Shown piece by piece: positions 34,847 to 44,024 of a stretch of DNA of 61,360 bases. Each line of letters starts with the position of its first letter. Position 1 is the stretch's first letter. The notes below the pieces were generated by a model. That model was not told where the DNA came from. It was given only the letters and a program-made list of their open reading frames with translations, and did not search any database. A program made the translations under genes and the position numbers. Source of the DNA: an uncultured Pseudomonadota bacterium (lineage in GTDB: Bacteria > Pseudomonadota > Gammaproteobacteria > Methylococcales > Methylomonadaceae); the NCBI GenBank assembly GCA_903848935.1, contig CAINHO010000009.1:1-61360 (forward strand), in the 5' to 3' direction.

Positions 34847-35305
34847 TTTGCGTCGCGCTGCAAAAAAATCTTTCAACAACTGTGAACAACTTGCCTCCAA
34901 AACCCCACCTTGCCACTCAACATGATGATTCAAAAATGGCGCGTCGCTCAAATTCAACGCATTGCAAACACAGCCGCGTTTTTCGTCAAACGCGCCAAAA
35001 ACCAACCGTTTCACTCGTGCCTGAGTAATCGCGCCCATGCACATCACACACGGTTCGAGCGTCACATAAAGCGTAGAGTCGATTAAACGGTAATTCTCAA
35101 GCACTTTTCCAGCGCGTCGAATCGCCACAACTTCCGCGTGTGCGCTTGGGTCGTGAGTTTCAATGACCGCGTTCCAACCTTCGGCAATAATTCTTTCATT
35201 TTTTACCAACACCGCGCCAACCGGAACTTCGCCCGCCGTTTCAGCGCGTTGCGCTAACCGAATCGCGTAACGCATCCAGCTTTCGTCTGTTAAAATGTCG
35301 CTCAT
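34829..35305 (-). CDS. tadA: tRNA adenosine-34 deaminase TadA
   Basis: TadA converts A34 to inosine at the wobble position of tRNA-Arg(ACG), the tRNA encoded at 60.5 kb in this window. The 158-residue protein has the zinc deaminase motifs HAEVVAIRRAG (His and catalytic Glu) and PCVMCMGA (two zinc cysteines), plus GAFDEKRG and NHHVEWQGGVL. The ATG at 35305 is preferred because the family starts just before ESWMRYAIRLAQRAE; an extended frame to 35431 lies over the hisC start. It diverges from hisC with 25 bp between starts, and overlaps the ATP-grasp gene at its 3' end. Confidence 0.95.
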   Translation of the reverse strand: MSDILTDESWMRYAIRLAQRAETAGEVPVGAVLVKNERIIAEGWNAVIETHDPSAHAEVVAIRRAGKVLENYRLIDSTLYVTLEPCVMCMGAITQARVKRLVFGAFDEKRGCVCNALNLSDAPFLNHHVEWQGGVLEASCSQLLKDFFAARRKLQRQN

Positions 35306-35330
35306 TCTTACTCTCACTTTTAAAAATTCA

Positions 35331-36401
35331 ATGTCAAAACTCAATCTACAAACGCTTTTTCGCTCCGAAGTTTTAGCGTTATCCGCGTACCACGTCGCCG
35401 ACGCACAAGGCTTTATTAAACTCGATGCCATGGAAAATCCCTATACTTGGTCAAACAATCTCAAACTAACCTGGTTGGCGCGATTAAAAAATTGCCCGTT
35501 GAATCGTTATCCCGACCCCGAAGCGCGGGAATTAACCGCGATGTTGAAAACGTTAAATCAGATTCCCGATAACATTGAGTTATTACTCGGCAACGGTTCG
35601 GACGAAATTATTCAATTATTATTGATGGCATTGCCAGAAAATTCACACATTTTAAGTACCACACCCAGTTTCGTGATGTACAAACAAATCAGCGATTCGT
35701 TGGGTTTAAATTATCACGGTGTTTCGTTACGCGCCGATTTTGAGTTGGATTTGCCGGCGATGTTAGCGGCAATTGAACACCATAATCCTGCAATTATTTT
35801 TCTCGCTTACCCAAATAATCCCACGGGAAATTTGTTTGATGTCGAAGCCATTAACAAAATTATCGATGCTGCAAATGGTTTGGTAATTATCGACGAAGCC
35901 TACGAACCGTTTGCGAATAACGCCAGTTTTATAAATCGTGTGGCAAACAATGTTTTGGTGATGCGGACGGTTTCGAAATTGGGTTTAGCGGGGCTGCGTT
36001 TGGGATATATTGCGGGCGAACGTGAAATTATCGAACAACTGCACAAAATCCGTTTGCCCTATAACATCAACGTGTTGACGCAAACGACGGTGCAATTCGC
36101 GCTTGAACACAAAGACGTTTTTGACGAACAAACTGCGGCGATTTGTGCCGGACGAACGTTGATGTTGAACGAATTAAATGCGTTGGATGGCATTACGGCT
36201 TTTGAAAGTGCAGCGAATTTCATCTTGTTCAAAACGCCCGAAAATCAAGCCACGAAAATTTTTGAAGCGATAAAAACGCAAGGCGTGTTAATTAAAAATG
36301 TCCATCCACAAGGGGGATTATTAACGGATTGTTTGCGAGTGACCGTTGGAACACCTGACGAAAATCAGGCGTTTTTGCGAGCGTTAAAATCAGCGTTGTA
36401 G
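35331..36401 (+). CDS. hisC: Histidinol-phosphate aminotransferase
   Basis: HisC transfers the amino group from glutamate to imidazole-acetol phosphate in histidine synthesis, using pyridoxal phosphate. The 356-residue fold type I enzyme shows LDAMENPY, RYPDPEARELT, LLGNGSDEIIQLL, YPNNPTGN, IDEAYEPF and the PLP-lysine segment TVSKLGLAGLRLGY, all typical of HisC. The ATG at 35331 is used; the longer frame overlaps tadA. A stand-alone hisC is common because many genomes have two copies, one outside the his operon. Its 3' end overlaps lpxB convergently by 12 bp. Confidence 0.93.
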   Translation: MSKLNLQTLFRSEVLALSAYHVADAQGFIKLDAMENPYTWSNNLKLTWLARLKNCPLNRYPDPEARELTAMLKTLNQIPDNIELLLGNGSDEIIQLLLMALPENSHILSTTPSFVMYKQISDSLGLNYHGVSLRADFELDLPAMLAAIEHHNPAIIFLAYPNNPTGNLFDVEAINKIIDAANGLVIIDEAYEPFANNASFINRVANNVLVMRTVSKLGLAGLRLGYIAGEREIIEQLHKIRLPYNINVLTQTTVQFALEHKDVFDEQTAAICAGRTLMLNELNALDGITAFESAANFILFKTPENQATKIFEAIKTQGVLIKNVHPQGGLLTDCLRVTVGTPDENQAFLRALKSAL

Positions 36402-37538
36402 CATTTCCAAAACCAACGCCGCCATATTTTGAATACCGCCGCCCTGCCCTAACTTTTCACGCACGATTTCTAAATCGGCGCGACAATTTTGGGCAGCTTC
36501 CGAATCCGTTAATAATCGTGTAATTTCAGTCGCTAAATTTTTAGCCGTCGCATCATTTTGAATCAACTCTCGCACAATTTGTTCACCAAAAACGATATTC
36601 GGCAGCCCAATAAAGCGTGTTTTCACCAGATGTTTTCCAAGCCAATACGTCAGTGAATTCAGCCGGTAACAAATCACCATCGGAATACCCAACAACGCAA
36701 TTTCCAATGTCGCCGTCCCCGAACACGTCATGATTGCGGTGCAACATTGCATCACATCGTAAGGCTGATTTTTAATCACGGTCACTTTGATATTGGCGCG
36801 AGACAAATAACGTTGAATCAGCGCGTCGGAAAGCGAATCCGCTTGCGGCAAAATAAATTGGGCGGTTGGAAAATCGACTTTCAACCGTTCTGCCGCTGCC
36901 AACATGATGGGTAACAAACGTTTAATTTCATTGGCACGACTGCCCGCCACCAGCCCAATAATCGGGGCATCGGCATTTAACGAAAAATTTTTTAAGGCTT
37001 CAGATTTGGTAAATCGAGGAATTACTTTATCGACAGATGGATGACCAACGTAACGCACCGGTACATTTTCAGCTTCATAATACCCGGTTTCAAACGGAAA
37101 AATCACCGCCATCATATCAATCACCGCGCCATATTTTTTGACCCGATTTTTGCGCCACGCCCACACTTGCGGACTCACATAAAACAATACTTTGATACCG
37201 TTCCGTTTCGCAAATTTCGCGAGTTGATAATTAAATTCTTTGTAATCGACACAAATCAATAAATCTGGGCGTTCGTTTAACAACAAATCCTGCATTATTT
37301 TTAAAGCGCGGCGAATTTCAAAATAATGTTTAGCGACTTCAACCACGCCAATCACTGCGATTTGGCTGGAATCATAACAAAGCGAAATGCCCGCTTGGGA
37401 CATTTTCGCGCCGCCCATGCCGATGGCATTCAATTTTGGGATTTGTTTTTTGAGTTCTAAATACAGATTTGCCGCATGAGAATCGCCGGAACTTTCGCCG
37501 GCACTCAAACAAATTTTTGAAGATATGTTGGTGAGCAT
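36390..37538 (-). CDS. lpxB: Lipid-A-disaccharide synthase
   Basis: LpxB joins UDP-2,3-diacylglucosamine and lipid X to form the lipid A disaccharide at the inner face of the inner membrane. The 382-residue sequence has SAGESSGDSHAANLY, GMGGAKMSQAG, YVSPQVWAWRKNRVKKY, FPFET, YVGHPSVD, GSRANEIKRLLP and TCSGTATLEIALLGIPMVICYR, the GT-B signatures of the family. It usually lies with lpxA/fabZ, but here it is the last gene of a minus-strand array, 5 bases after the HD-GYP regulator gene. The ribosome site is weak, consistent with coupling. Confidence 0.95.
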   Translation of the reverse strand: MLTNISSKICLSAGESSGDSHAANLYLELKKQIPKLNAIGMGGAKMSQAGISLCYDSSQIAVIGVVEVAKHYFEIRRALKIMQDLLLNERPDLLICVDYKEFNYQLAKFAKRNGIKVLFYVSPQVWAWRKNRVKKYGAVIDMMAVIFPFETGYYEAENVPVRYVGHPSVDKVIPRFTKSEALKNFSLNADAPIIGLVAGSRANEIKRLLPIMLAAAERLKVDFPTAQFILPQADSLSDALIQRYLSRANIKVTVIKNQPYDVMQCCTAIMTCSGTATLEIALLGIPMVICYRLNSLTYWLGKHLVKTRFIGLPNIVFGEQIVRELIQNDATAKNLATEITRLLTDSEAAQNCRADLEIVREKLGQGGGIQNMAALVLEMLQR

Positions 37539-37543
37539 AAGTT

Positions 37544-38605
37544 TTATAGCTGTTCCATTTTTACGGATTCGTCATCTTGGTAACGTGCATGAATCAGCAA
37601 TGCGTCATCCCAAACCCGAAAAAATGCTTCGACACATTGTGGATCAAAATGCGTTCCTGATTGATCGATTAAAAACTGTTTGGCAGCTTCCAGAGACCAG
37701 GCTTTTTTATACGGACGCACCGAAGTGAGCGCATCAAACACATCAGCAACCGCTACAATTCGACCAAAAATCGGTATCTTGTCACCTTCCAAATTGTTGG
37801 GATAACCGCTCCCGTCAAATTTTTCGTGATGCGTCCACGCGAGTGTCGCTGCCGTGCGAATTAACAACGAATCACTATCACGCAAAATGCTGTAACCTAT
37901 TTCCGCATGCTGTTTCATAATGACAAATTCTTCGCCGGTCAATTTGCCCTGTTTTAATAAAATTGCATCCGGTGTAGCCACTTTGCCAATGTCGTGCATC
38001 GGCGCGGCTTCTAAAATCAATTCCTGTTCGACGGTAGATAAATTCAATTCGCGGGCAATCAACTTTGAATAATTCGCCATGCGTGATAAATGCTGACCTG
38101 TTTCAGGATCACGATGTTCCGCCGCTCTCGAAAGCCGCAACACCATTTCTTTTTCGCGAGCTAACAACTCAACCGTCGCTTTTTGAATTTCGATAGCTAA
38201 CCATACCGCACGATCTGCAAGATCAATCTGACTTTTACGAAGTGCTAACAAATTTCGTGTTCGTGCCAAAAATTCGATTTTATCCACGGGCTTAGTCAAA
38301 AAATCATGTGCGCCCAATTCTAACGCCCGAATTCGCACATCCTTTTCAATGTCCGCCGTCACCATAATCAGCGGAATTTCCTTATAGCCGTCAATCAAGC
38401 GAAAACGTTCAATAAATTCCAAGCCATCTATCACCGGCATCATGTAATCCAACAACACTAAATCGGGTTCATAATGCTGACACCATTCCAGTGCTTTTTC
38501 AGGATCATCAAAACAAACCGCTTCTACTCCGTCTATTTTTTTCAATAAATGACGAAATAAAGTTAAGTTCGTTGCATTATCATCAACAATTAGGACACGG
38601 GACAT
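37544..38605 (-). CDS. Response regulator with HD-GYP c-di-GMP phosphodiesterase output
   Basis: A 353-residue RpfG-like regulator. The receiver domain (1-120) has the phosphorylation Asp in LVLLDYMMP and the conserved Lys in TKPVDK. After a helical linker the HD-GYP domain (about 150-340) has every metal and substrate residue expected: HLSRMA, MHDIGK, KQHAEIG, WTHHEKFDGSGYP, VADVFDALTS and RPYKKAW. It should hydrolyse c-di-GMP when activated. It begins 6 bases after the hybrid kinase gene and ends 5 bases before lpxB, so the kinase is the probable partner. Confidence 0.94.
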   Translation of the reverse strand: MSRVLIVDDNATNLTLFRHLLKKIDGVEAVCFDDPEKALEWCQHYEPDLVLLDYMMPVIDGLEFIERFRLIDGYKEIPLIMVTADIEKDVRIRALELGAHDFLTKPVDKIEFLARTRNLLALRKSQIDLADRAVWLAIEIQKATVELLAREKEMVLRLSRAAEHRDPETGQHLSRMANYSKLIARELNLSTVEQELILEAAPMHDIGKVATPDAILLKQGKLTGEEFVIMKQHAEIGYSILRDSDSLLIRTAATLAWTHHEKFDGSGYPNNLEGDKIPIFGRIVAVADVFDALTSVRPYKKAWSLEAAKQFLIDQSGTHFDPQCVEAFFRVWDDALLIHARYQDDESVKMEQL

Positions 38606-38611
38606 AAATAC

Positions 38612-41155
38612 CTACTTTCGGTTTTCAATAAAATGTTTAGTGCGATCAATTTCAGCGTAAATCTGTATGGCTAACGCTTCAATTTCTGACCAGTTTTGTT
38701 GGGCGGAAATTTGCTCAAGTTGCTCGGTGAGTTTTGCCAAAATCACCGCGCCAACATTATAAGCCGCGCCTTTGATTTCATGCGCGACCGCTTTAATCTC
38801 AGTGGTATGACCAGCAACAGCTGCAGTAAGTTTCGCATTTAAAGGCATAAGTGCATTAGAAAAGACCTCCAATAATTCGTCGATAATTTCGTCATCATCT
38901 TCAAATAAATCCGACATTCGGCTCATTTCAATTGGGCAATTTAAAGACGAATCGACAACAACAGTTTCGATGTCGTGATTAACGACTGAAATTTTAGGCA
39001 ACCATTTTTTCAATACTGCTTGCAAAAGCGTGGTGTTAATCGGTTTGCTGACATAATCATCCATGCCAGCATCTAAACAACGGGCTTTGTCACCTTGCAT
39101 CGCATTCGCTGTCATCGCGATAATCGGTGTGCGATTTTTTGATGTTTCCATTTCACATTTTCGCACCGCACGAGTGGTTTCAAAACCATCCATTACCGGC
39201 ATTTGGCAATCCATTAGCACAAGGTCATACGATTTTGTCGTCAAAATATCCACAGCTTCCTGACCATTATTCGCCACATCAACCGCACAACCCATTTTAG
39301 CGAGTAATCGAATCGCAATTTTTTGATTCACACCGTTATCTTCAACCAATAGTAAATGAAACTGGTGCGCCGGAGCCAAGATATTAACAGCACGGTGAAT
39401 GACATTACCGTGTTTAGTTCCTGGTACCGCATCGAAATTTGGCATTTGAGCAGCGATGTCTAACGGTAATTCCATCCAAAATGTCGAACCTTCATTGAGT
39501 ACACTATTAACGCCAATTTTACCGCTCATCAATTCAGCTAAATTTTTGCAAATCGACAGCCCTAAACCCGTCCCGCCATATTTGCGCGTGGTTGAACTGT
39601 CGGCTTGCGAAAATGGTTGAAACAAACGTTGCCGCGCTTCGGACGAAATCCCAATCCCATTATCACTAATTTCAAAACGTATCCATGCGGTTGAGTTGGT
39701 TTGCTTTAGTAATATGGCGTTCACCCTTACTGTGCCAGTCGCGGTAAATTTCACCGCGTTGCTCAAAAAATTCAATAAAATTTGCCGCAAGCGCATCGGA
39801 TCACCGAGTAATCGGCTGGGAATTTGCGGATCGATATAACTGATGAGTGCCAACGATTTTTCGTGAGCGCGAGTTGAAATCATATTCGTGCTGTCTTCTA
39901 ACACTTGATGCAACGAAAATGGAATGTGTTCAATTTCTAATTGTCCGGCTTCGATTTTTGATAAATCTAAAATGTCGTTAATAATCTCTAACAACGCATT
40001 CGAAGAATTTTTCACAATCGTCGCAAATTCTAATTGTTCTTCATCAAGCTGCGTATCCAGCAACAAATCGGTCATGCCAATAATGCCATTCATTGGCGTG
40101 CGGATTTCATGACTCATAGTGGAAAGAAAATCCGATTTTAACCGCGAGGCTTGTTCAGCCGCATCTTTGGCGTGCGTGAGTTGTTCTTGAATCATTTTTT
40201 GTGAACTAATATCACGAAAACACGCCACCGATCCAATTAACTGTTCATCCTCCAGTAACGGCGCACCCACCATACTGACTTGAATACAACTACCGTCTTT
40301 ATGAAAGAAAACCTCATCATTTGACCGATAAATTTTATTATCAAGCATACTTAGCAAAATGGGACATTCTTCAGCAACTAAATGCGTACCGTCAGCACGG
40401 TGATAATGAATAATTTCGTGAATGTTTTTGCCATTAAGTTCTGCAAACTTCCAGCCCAACATTCGCTCCGCTTCGGCATTTAAATAAGTCACACAACCGT
40501 TTTTATTTAACGTATAAACGCCATCGCCTAAACTATTGAGAATGGTTTTTTGCCATTCTTCCGCTTTAATCGCTGCCACTTCCATTTCCTTTTGTTCAGT
40601 AATATCGGTGCGAATCGAAATGTAACGGTCGATGTTACCGTCGGCATCTATAAACGGAACAACGGTTGAATGTACCCAATAGATTTCACCGGTTTTGGTA
40701 CGATTACACACGTCGTTATGCCACGATTTGTTGTGCGAAATGGTTGCCCACATCTCTCTAAAAAAGGCGTTGGGATGATAACCCGAATTGAGCAAACGAT
40801 GATCTTGACCGACTAATTCGTCCAAAGTGTAACCGCTGATTTCACAAAATTTTGGATTCACATACAAAATTTTGCCGGATTTATCTGCGATACTGACAAT
40901 GGCGTGTTGATCAAATGCAAACTTTTGCAATTCGAGTTCGTGCAGTGAATTATTGAGTAATTGTTCGGAGGTTTGACTGTAACGTGCAAATAAAAAATAG
41001 CTCGCACACACACCAAGCAATAGCATCACCGCTGAAACACCATCAATGGTAATTAAAACGAGGGTGCTGACGAACCAAAATAAACCGATGCCGATAGTTA
41101 ATCGAGATTTGATACGCGGGTGTTTGTTCGGCTGATTTTTAATATCAGATAGCAT
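38612..41155 (-). CDS. Hybrid sensor histidine kinase (PAS-PAS-HisKA-HATPase-REC-HPt)
   Basis: An 847-residue BarA-like hybrid kinase. Two transmembrane helices (about 19-37 and 40-58) are joined by almost no periplasmic loop, so sensing is likely cytoplasmic or in the membrane. Two PAS/PAC domains follow (about 75-190 and 200-325); then HisKA with [15 protein letters not shown], an ATPase domain ([28 protein letters not shown]), a receiver ([30 protein letters not shown]) and a C-terminal HPt domain with [13 protein letters not shown]. All phosphorelay residues are intact. The phosphate can pass from HPt to the adjacent HD-GYP regulator 6 bases downstream. Confidence 0.94.
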   Translation of the reverse strand: MLSDIKNQPNKHPRIKSRLTIGIGLFWFVSTLVLITIDGVSAVMLLLGVCASYFLFARYSQTSEQLLNNSLHELELQKFAFDQHAIVSIADKSGKILYVNPKFCEISGYTLDELVGQDHRLLNSGYHPNAFFREMWATISHNKSWHNDVCNRTKTGEIYWVHSTVVPFIDADGNIDRYISIRTDITEQKEMEVAAIKAEEWQKTILNSLGDGVYTLNKNGCVTYLNAEAERMLGWKFAELNGKNIHEIIHYHRADGTHLVAEECPILLSMLDNKIYRSNDEVFFHKDGSCIQVSMVGAPLLEDEQLIGSVACFRDISSQKMIQEQLTHAKDAAEQASRLKSDFLSTMSHEIRTPMNGIIGMTDLLLDTQLDEEQLEFATIVKNSSNALLEIINDILDLSKIEAGQLEIEHIPFSLHQVLEDSTNMISTRAHEKSLALISYIDPQIPSRLLGDPMRLRQILLNFLSNAVKFTATGTVRVNAILLKQTNSTAWIRFEISDNGIGISSEARQRLFQPFSQADSSTTRKYGGTGLGLSICKNLAELMSGKIGVNSVLNEGSTFWMELPLDIAAQMPNFDAVPGTKHGNVIHRAVNILAPAHQFHLLLVEDNGVNQKIAIRLLAKMGCAVDVANNGQEAVDILTTKSYDLVLMDCQMPVMDGFETTRAVRKCEMETSKNRTPIIAMTANAMQGDKARCLDAGMDDYVSKPINTTLLQAVLKKWLPKISVVNHDIETVVVDSSLNCPIEMSRMSDLFEDDDEIIDELLEVFSNALMPLNAKLTAAVAGHTTEIKAVAHEIKGAAYNVGAVILAKLTEQLEQISAQQNWSEIEALAIQIYAEIDRTKHFIENRK

Positions 41156-41189
41156 TATAAAAATGGCTTTTTGACGAGATCAAACAGGT

Positions 41190-41792
41190 TTACTTCTTCG
41201 CAATGGCGTTCCATGCGACGAGCCAAACTTGTGATTGATAGGATTCCGTTTTTTTATCAAGCGTGCCGTTTAACATCAATTGTAGCGTGGTGTTAATGAT
41301 GCCGAAAAAGTAGCTATAAATGAGCATCGGTGCAAGACTACGAATTTCGCCATTATTGATGCCGAGTTGAATCATTTTTAGCATTTTGTTCACGGCAGGT
41401 GTTTGTAAATACAGTTTTGCATCCGTCGGTAAAAATTCTCTGGCATTGATTTCAAAAAGGAAACGTAAGGCTTCAGGAGCTTCGTCAGTCAATTTGAATA
41501 ACAAATCAACTAAACTGTGCAATTGTTCTGAGGCTTTTTTATTACGACGGCGAATTTCGTCAATCGACACGCTTAATGTGTCTAAAATGTTGTTATATAG
41601 CTCGGTGGCGAGTTGTTGTTTACTGTCGAAATAAAGGAAAATTTCTTGAGTTTGCAACAAGTTTGCGGCACATGCGATTTCTGTGAGAGAGGTATTGAAA
41701 TAACCTTTATGCACAAACAAACTCAACGCGGCGCGTAAAATTTCATCTTGTGTAGCGGGATTTTTTGGATTCAAAATTTTTTCCTGTTCCAT
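41190..41792 (-). CDS. TetR/AcrR family transcriptional regulator
   Basis: A 200-residue regulator with an N-terminal TetR helix-turn-helix (about 14-60: TQDEILRAALSLFVHKGYFNTSLTEIACAANL, then EIFLYFDSKQQLATELYN). The canonical start of the recognition helix is changed (LQTQEIFLYFDSK in place of VSxGxLYxHFxSK), which may alter DNA specificity. The C-terminal ligand-binding helices (about 65-200) are unassigned. It lies between pgsA (21 bases upstream) and the hybrid kinase (34 bases downstream) on the same strand. It may control this envelope/signalling unit, but no operator was identified. Confidence 0.88.
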   Translation of the reverse strand: MEQEKILNPKNPATQDEILRAALSLFVHKGYFNTSLTEIACAANLLQTQEIFLYFDSKQQLATELYNNILDTLSVSIDEIRRRNKKASEQLHSLVDLLFKLTDEAPEALRFLFEINAREFLPTDAKLYLQTPAVNKMLKMIQLGINNGEIRSLAPMLIYSYFFGIINTTLQLMLNGTLDKKTESYQSQVWLVAWNAIAKK

Positions 41793-41813
41793 ATTTTTAT
41801 AGATCCATTCAGT

Positions 41814-42389
41814 TCAGTGGATATTTTCGTGGGTGTTAATGGCGGTGAAAGCCGCGTGTAAGTATTGAATCATCGACCATAATGTCAAAATAGCGGCAAT
41901 ATAAAGTAAGCCGTAACCGAGTTCTAAAACGGGCAAACCGAATAAATCATCGCGATAAAGAAAGAAACCGATGGCGAGCATTTGTGCGCTGGTTTTCCAT
42001 TTGCCGAGTGATGACACTTTAACCTGGGCGCGTTGCCCGATTTCTGCCATCCATTCGCGCAACGAAGCAATGGTAATTTCGCGTCCGATAATGATGGCAG
42101 CGGGAATCGCTAAATAAGGGCTGTGGATTTGTTGAACTAAAAGCACCAAAACGACGGCAACCATCAATTTGTCAGCGACGGGATCTAAAAAGGCACCAAA
42201 TTGAGTTTCGAGTTTCATTTTTCGTGCTAAATAACCGTCCAACCAATCTGTAAAACCTGCGAGTAAGAAAATCAACGTACAAGCGATATTTGTGTTTTCC
42301 CACGGCAAATAAAACACAATCGTCAACAAAGGAATCAACGCGATGCGGAGCAGAGTTAAATACGTTGGGAGATTAAATGCTAATGCCAT
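41814..42389 (-). CDS. pgsA: CDP-diacylglycerol-glycerol-3-phosphate 3-phosphatidyltransferase
   Basis: PgsA makes phosphatidylglycerol phosphate from CDP-diacylglycerol and glycerol 3-phosphate in the inner membrane. At 191 residues it has normal length, several transmembrane segments, and the complete CDP-alcohol phosphatidyltransferase motif D-x2-D-G-x2-A-R-x8-G-x3-D-x3-D (DWLDGYLARKMKLETQFG, then AFLDPVADK). The N-terminus NLPTYLTLLRIALIP is also typical. It heads the minus-strand array to lpxB and shares a 267-bp upstream region with the divergent terB-like gene. Confidence 0.95.
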   Translation of the reverse strand: MALAFNLPTYLTLLRIALIPLLTIVFYLPWENTNIACTLIFLLAGFTDWLDGYLARKMKLETQFGAFLDPVADKLMVAVVLVLLVQQIHSPYLAIPAAIIIGREITIASLREWMAEIGQRAQVKVSSLGKWKTSAQMLAIGFFLYRDDLFGLPVLELGYGLLYIAAILTLWSMIQYLHAAFTAINTHENIH

Positions 42390-42510
42390 GTTGAATTGCG
42401 CGGGTTTCAGGTTGGTAAGATGGCGTTATCATAACACTGTTTGACGGCAAACTTAGACGTAATTCTCGCAAGAGAATATGCCAGAGTTTTTCATTTATGA
42501 GGGATGCAAA

Positions 42511-42556
42511 ATCACACTTATTTTGTTTACATGGACGTAAAAAAAATAAGTGTGTT
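42511..42556. repeat. Long imperfect hairpin next to promoter repeat A
   Basis: Perfect 12-bp arms CACACTTATTTT (42513-42524) and AAAATAAGTGTG (42543-42554) enclose 18 bases that themselves contain TTTAC and GTAAA. The whole forms an extended, nearly closed hairpin. It lies between divergent pgsA and terB, where neither gene needs a terminator, and directly precedes the repeat at 42571. Confidence 0.6.
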
Positions 42557-42570
42557 TGCGCGACTGACAG

Positions 42571-42613
42571 TGATTTTGCAATTGAACAATCTAGTTTCAC
42601 GGTACAATGCGGC
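42571..42613 (+). repeat. Direct repeat A: promoter-like sequence before terB
   Basis: Matches 48418-48461 at 41 positions over 43-44, with two substitutions and one inserted base. It holds TTGAAC (42582-42587) and TACAAT (42603-42608), 15 bp apart, followed by the terB-like gene 44 bases later. It may act as the promoter of that gene; the 15 bp spacing is short for sigma-70. Confidence 0.75.
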
Positions 42614-42656
42614 GCAGTCCGAATTCTTTTCTATACTTTTTTAAAACAGGTGATTT

Positions 42657-43109
42657 ATGAATTTCAGTGATTTTTTAAACGACGTAAAAACCAAAGCTAA
42701 TGAACTCAAAACTCAAGCGTTAAAGTTCAAAAACAAAGAATTTTTAGAAGCAGCGATGGCGGGGTCGGCGTTAATCGCGATGGCGGATGGCAAAATTTCT
42801 TCCGAAGAAAAACAAAAAATGATTAAGTTCATTGAAAACCACGACGCACTTTCAATTTTCACCACCAGCGATGTAATTAAAGCCTTCCAAGATTTTGTCG
42901 GACAAATTGAATTTGATAACGACATCGGCGAAGCGAAAGCTTTTTTGGCATTGGGTAAAATGAAATCGAACGCTGAAGCGGGACGATTATTGATTCGAAT
43001 GATGATTGCGATTGCCTCGTCAGACGGTGATTTTGACGCACAAGAACAAGTTGTTGCGGCAAAAATTGCGAAAGAATTGGCGTTAAACCCTGCTGAATTT
43101 GGTTTATAA
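42657..43109 (+). CDS. TerB family protein
   Basis: A 150-residue soluble helical protein of the TerB superfamily. The two acidic metal-binding loops characteristic of the fold are visible: MADGKISSEEKQ (about 42-53) and SSDGDFDAQEQ (about 121-131). TerB proteins occur in tellurite-resistance and envelope-stress/phage-defence neighbourhoods and may sense divalent metal at the membrane; the specific role here is unknown. No other ter genes are present. It starts 7 bases after AGGTG, has the promoter-like repeat A upstream, and is followed 2 bases after its stop by an AIM24 gene, so the two form an operon ended by a strong terminator. Confidence 0.85.
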   Translation: MNFSDFLNDVKTKANELKTQALKFKNKEFLEAAMAGSALIAMADGKISSEEKQKMIKFIENHDALSIFTTSDVIKAFQDFVGQIEFDNDIGEAKAFLALGKMKSNAEAGRLLIRMMIAIASSDGDFDAQEQVVAAKIAKELALNPAEFGL

Positions 43110-43111
43110 AA

Positions 43112-43945
43112 ATGAGCGGCACGGATAATTTTACCATTATCGAAAGCGAGCGAGTGGCAGGCGCAATTTTCGACGTGGTACGTTATGAAAAGCTGCTCGG
43201 TTCGGATGATTTGAATGTGGCGGAAAAGATTTTTTTCGCCAATCAGGCCAACATTCATTTGAAAATGGTGCGCGTCACCTTGACGAATGGCGAATTGTTG
43301 CTTGAACCGAGTGCGTTGTATTTCATGAAAGGGCATTTAGAATTGAAATCGACCACGGGCGGCGGTATTGCCAAAGGCTTGATGCGAAAATTTTTGAGTG
43401 GCGAAACGCTGTTTCAATCGCGTATTACAGGTTCGGGCGAAGTCTTTTTAGAGCCAACATTTGGACATTATTTATTGTTCAACATCGAAAACGACGGGCT
43501 GATTTTTGATAAAAGTTCGTTTTATTGCGCGTCGGGTGGCATTGAAGTCAGCGCGAAATTGCAAAGTAACATTTCCAGCGCGTTGTTTGGCGGCGAAGGT
43601 TTTTTCCAAACCCAAGCAAAAGGAACTGGCGTTGTCGTTTTAGTTTCACCCGTTCCTGTTGCTGAATTGGTGGTTTACGAATTAGCGGCGGGTGAAAAAT
43701 TATCAGTCGATGGTAATTTTGCGTTTGTTCGCACCGCAAGCGTCAGTTTTCAGGCGGAAATGTCGAGCAAATCTATTTTCGGCACGGTTGTCAGCGGTGA
43801 ATTATTACTGCAAACATTCACTGGCCCTGGCATGGTTTGGCTCGCACCAACACAAGGCGTTTATGACAAAATGAAACAACCTTACGGAGTTGGAAATCTC
43901 AGCCACAATCACGGCTCGACAGGCACATCTACAAACCCACGTTAA
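43112..43945 (+). CDS. AIM24 family protein
   Basis: A 277-residue protein with the AIM24 beta-sandwich pattern: repeated hydrophobic strands, FMKGHLELKSTTGGGIAKGLMRKFLSGETLFQSRITGSGEVFL, and a second half with SSALFGGEGFFQTQAKGTGVV and SGELLLQTFTGPGMVWLAP, showing the internal duplication of the fold. Members are found from bacteria (TIGR00266-like) to mitochondria (AIM24, membrane organisation); bacterial function is not established. The C-terminus is a short Gly/Ser/His tail. It is adjacent to TerB (2 bases) and both may act on membrane stress. A terminator follows directly. Confidence 0.85.
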   Translation: MSGTDNFTIIESERVAGAIFDVVRYEKLLGSDDLNVAEKIFFANQANIHLKMVRVTLTNGELLLEPSALYFMKGHLELKSTTGGGIAKGLMRKFLSGETLFQSRITGSGEVFLEPTFGHYLLFNIENDGLIFDKSSFYCASGGIEVSAKLQSNISSALFGGEGFFQTQAKGTGVVVLVSPVPVAELVVYELAAGEKLSVDGNFAFVRTASVSFQAEMSSKSIFGTVVSGELLLQTFTGPGMVWLAPTQGVYDKMKQPYGVGNLSHNHGSTGTSTNPR

Positions 43946-43958
43946 TAAATTCAAACAT

Positions 43959-43998
43959 AAAAATCGGCATCAAAATTATTTTGATGCCGATTTTTTTA
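43959..43998 (+). terminator. Strong Rho-independent terminator after AIM24 gene
   Basis: A 15-bp perfect stem (43961-43975 with 43979-43993: AAATCGGCATCAAAA and its complement) with a 3-base loop is followed by T-run. The left flank is A-rich, so it may also work in reverse. It insulates the terB-AIM24 pair from the restriction operon. Confidence 0.92.
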
Positions 43999-44024
43999 TA
44001 TTTTCAAAACTATGAGGAAATATC

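Noticed and set aside
42373..42600. 75-residue minus-strand frame upstream of pgsA
   Set aside because: It lies over the hairpin and repeat A, is low in protein-like composition, and its frame ends inside pgsA. Treated as chance.
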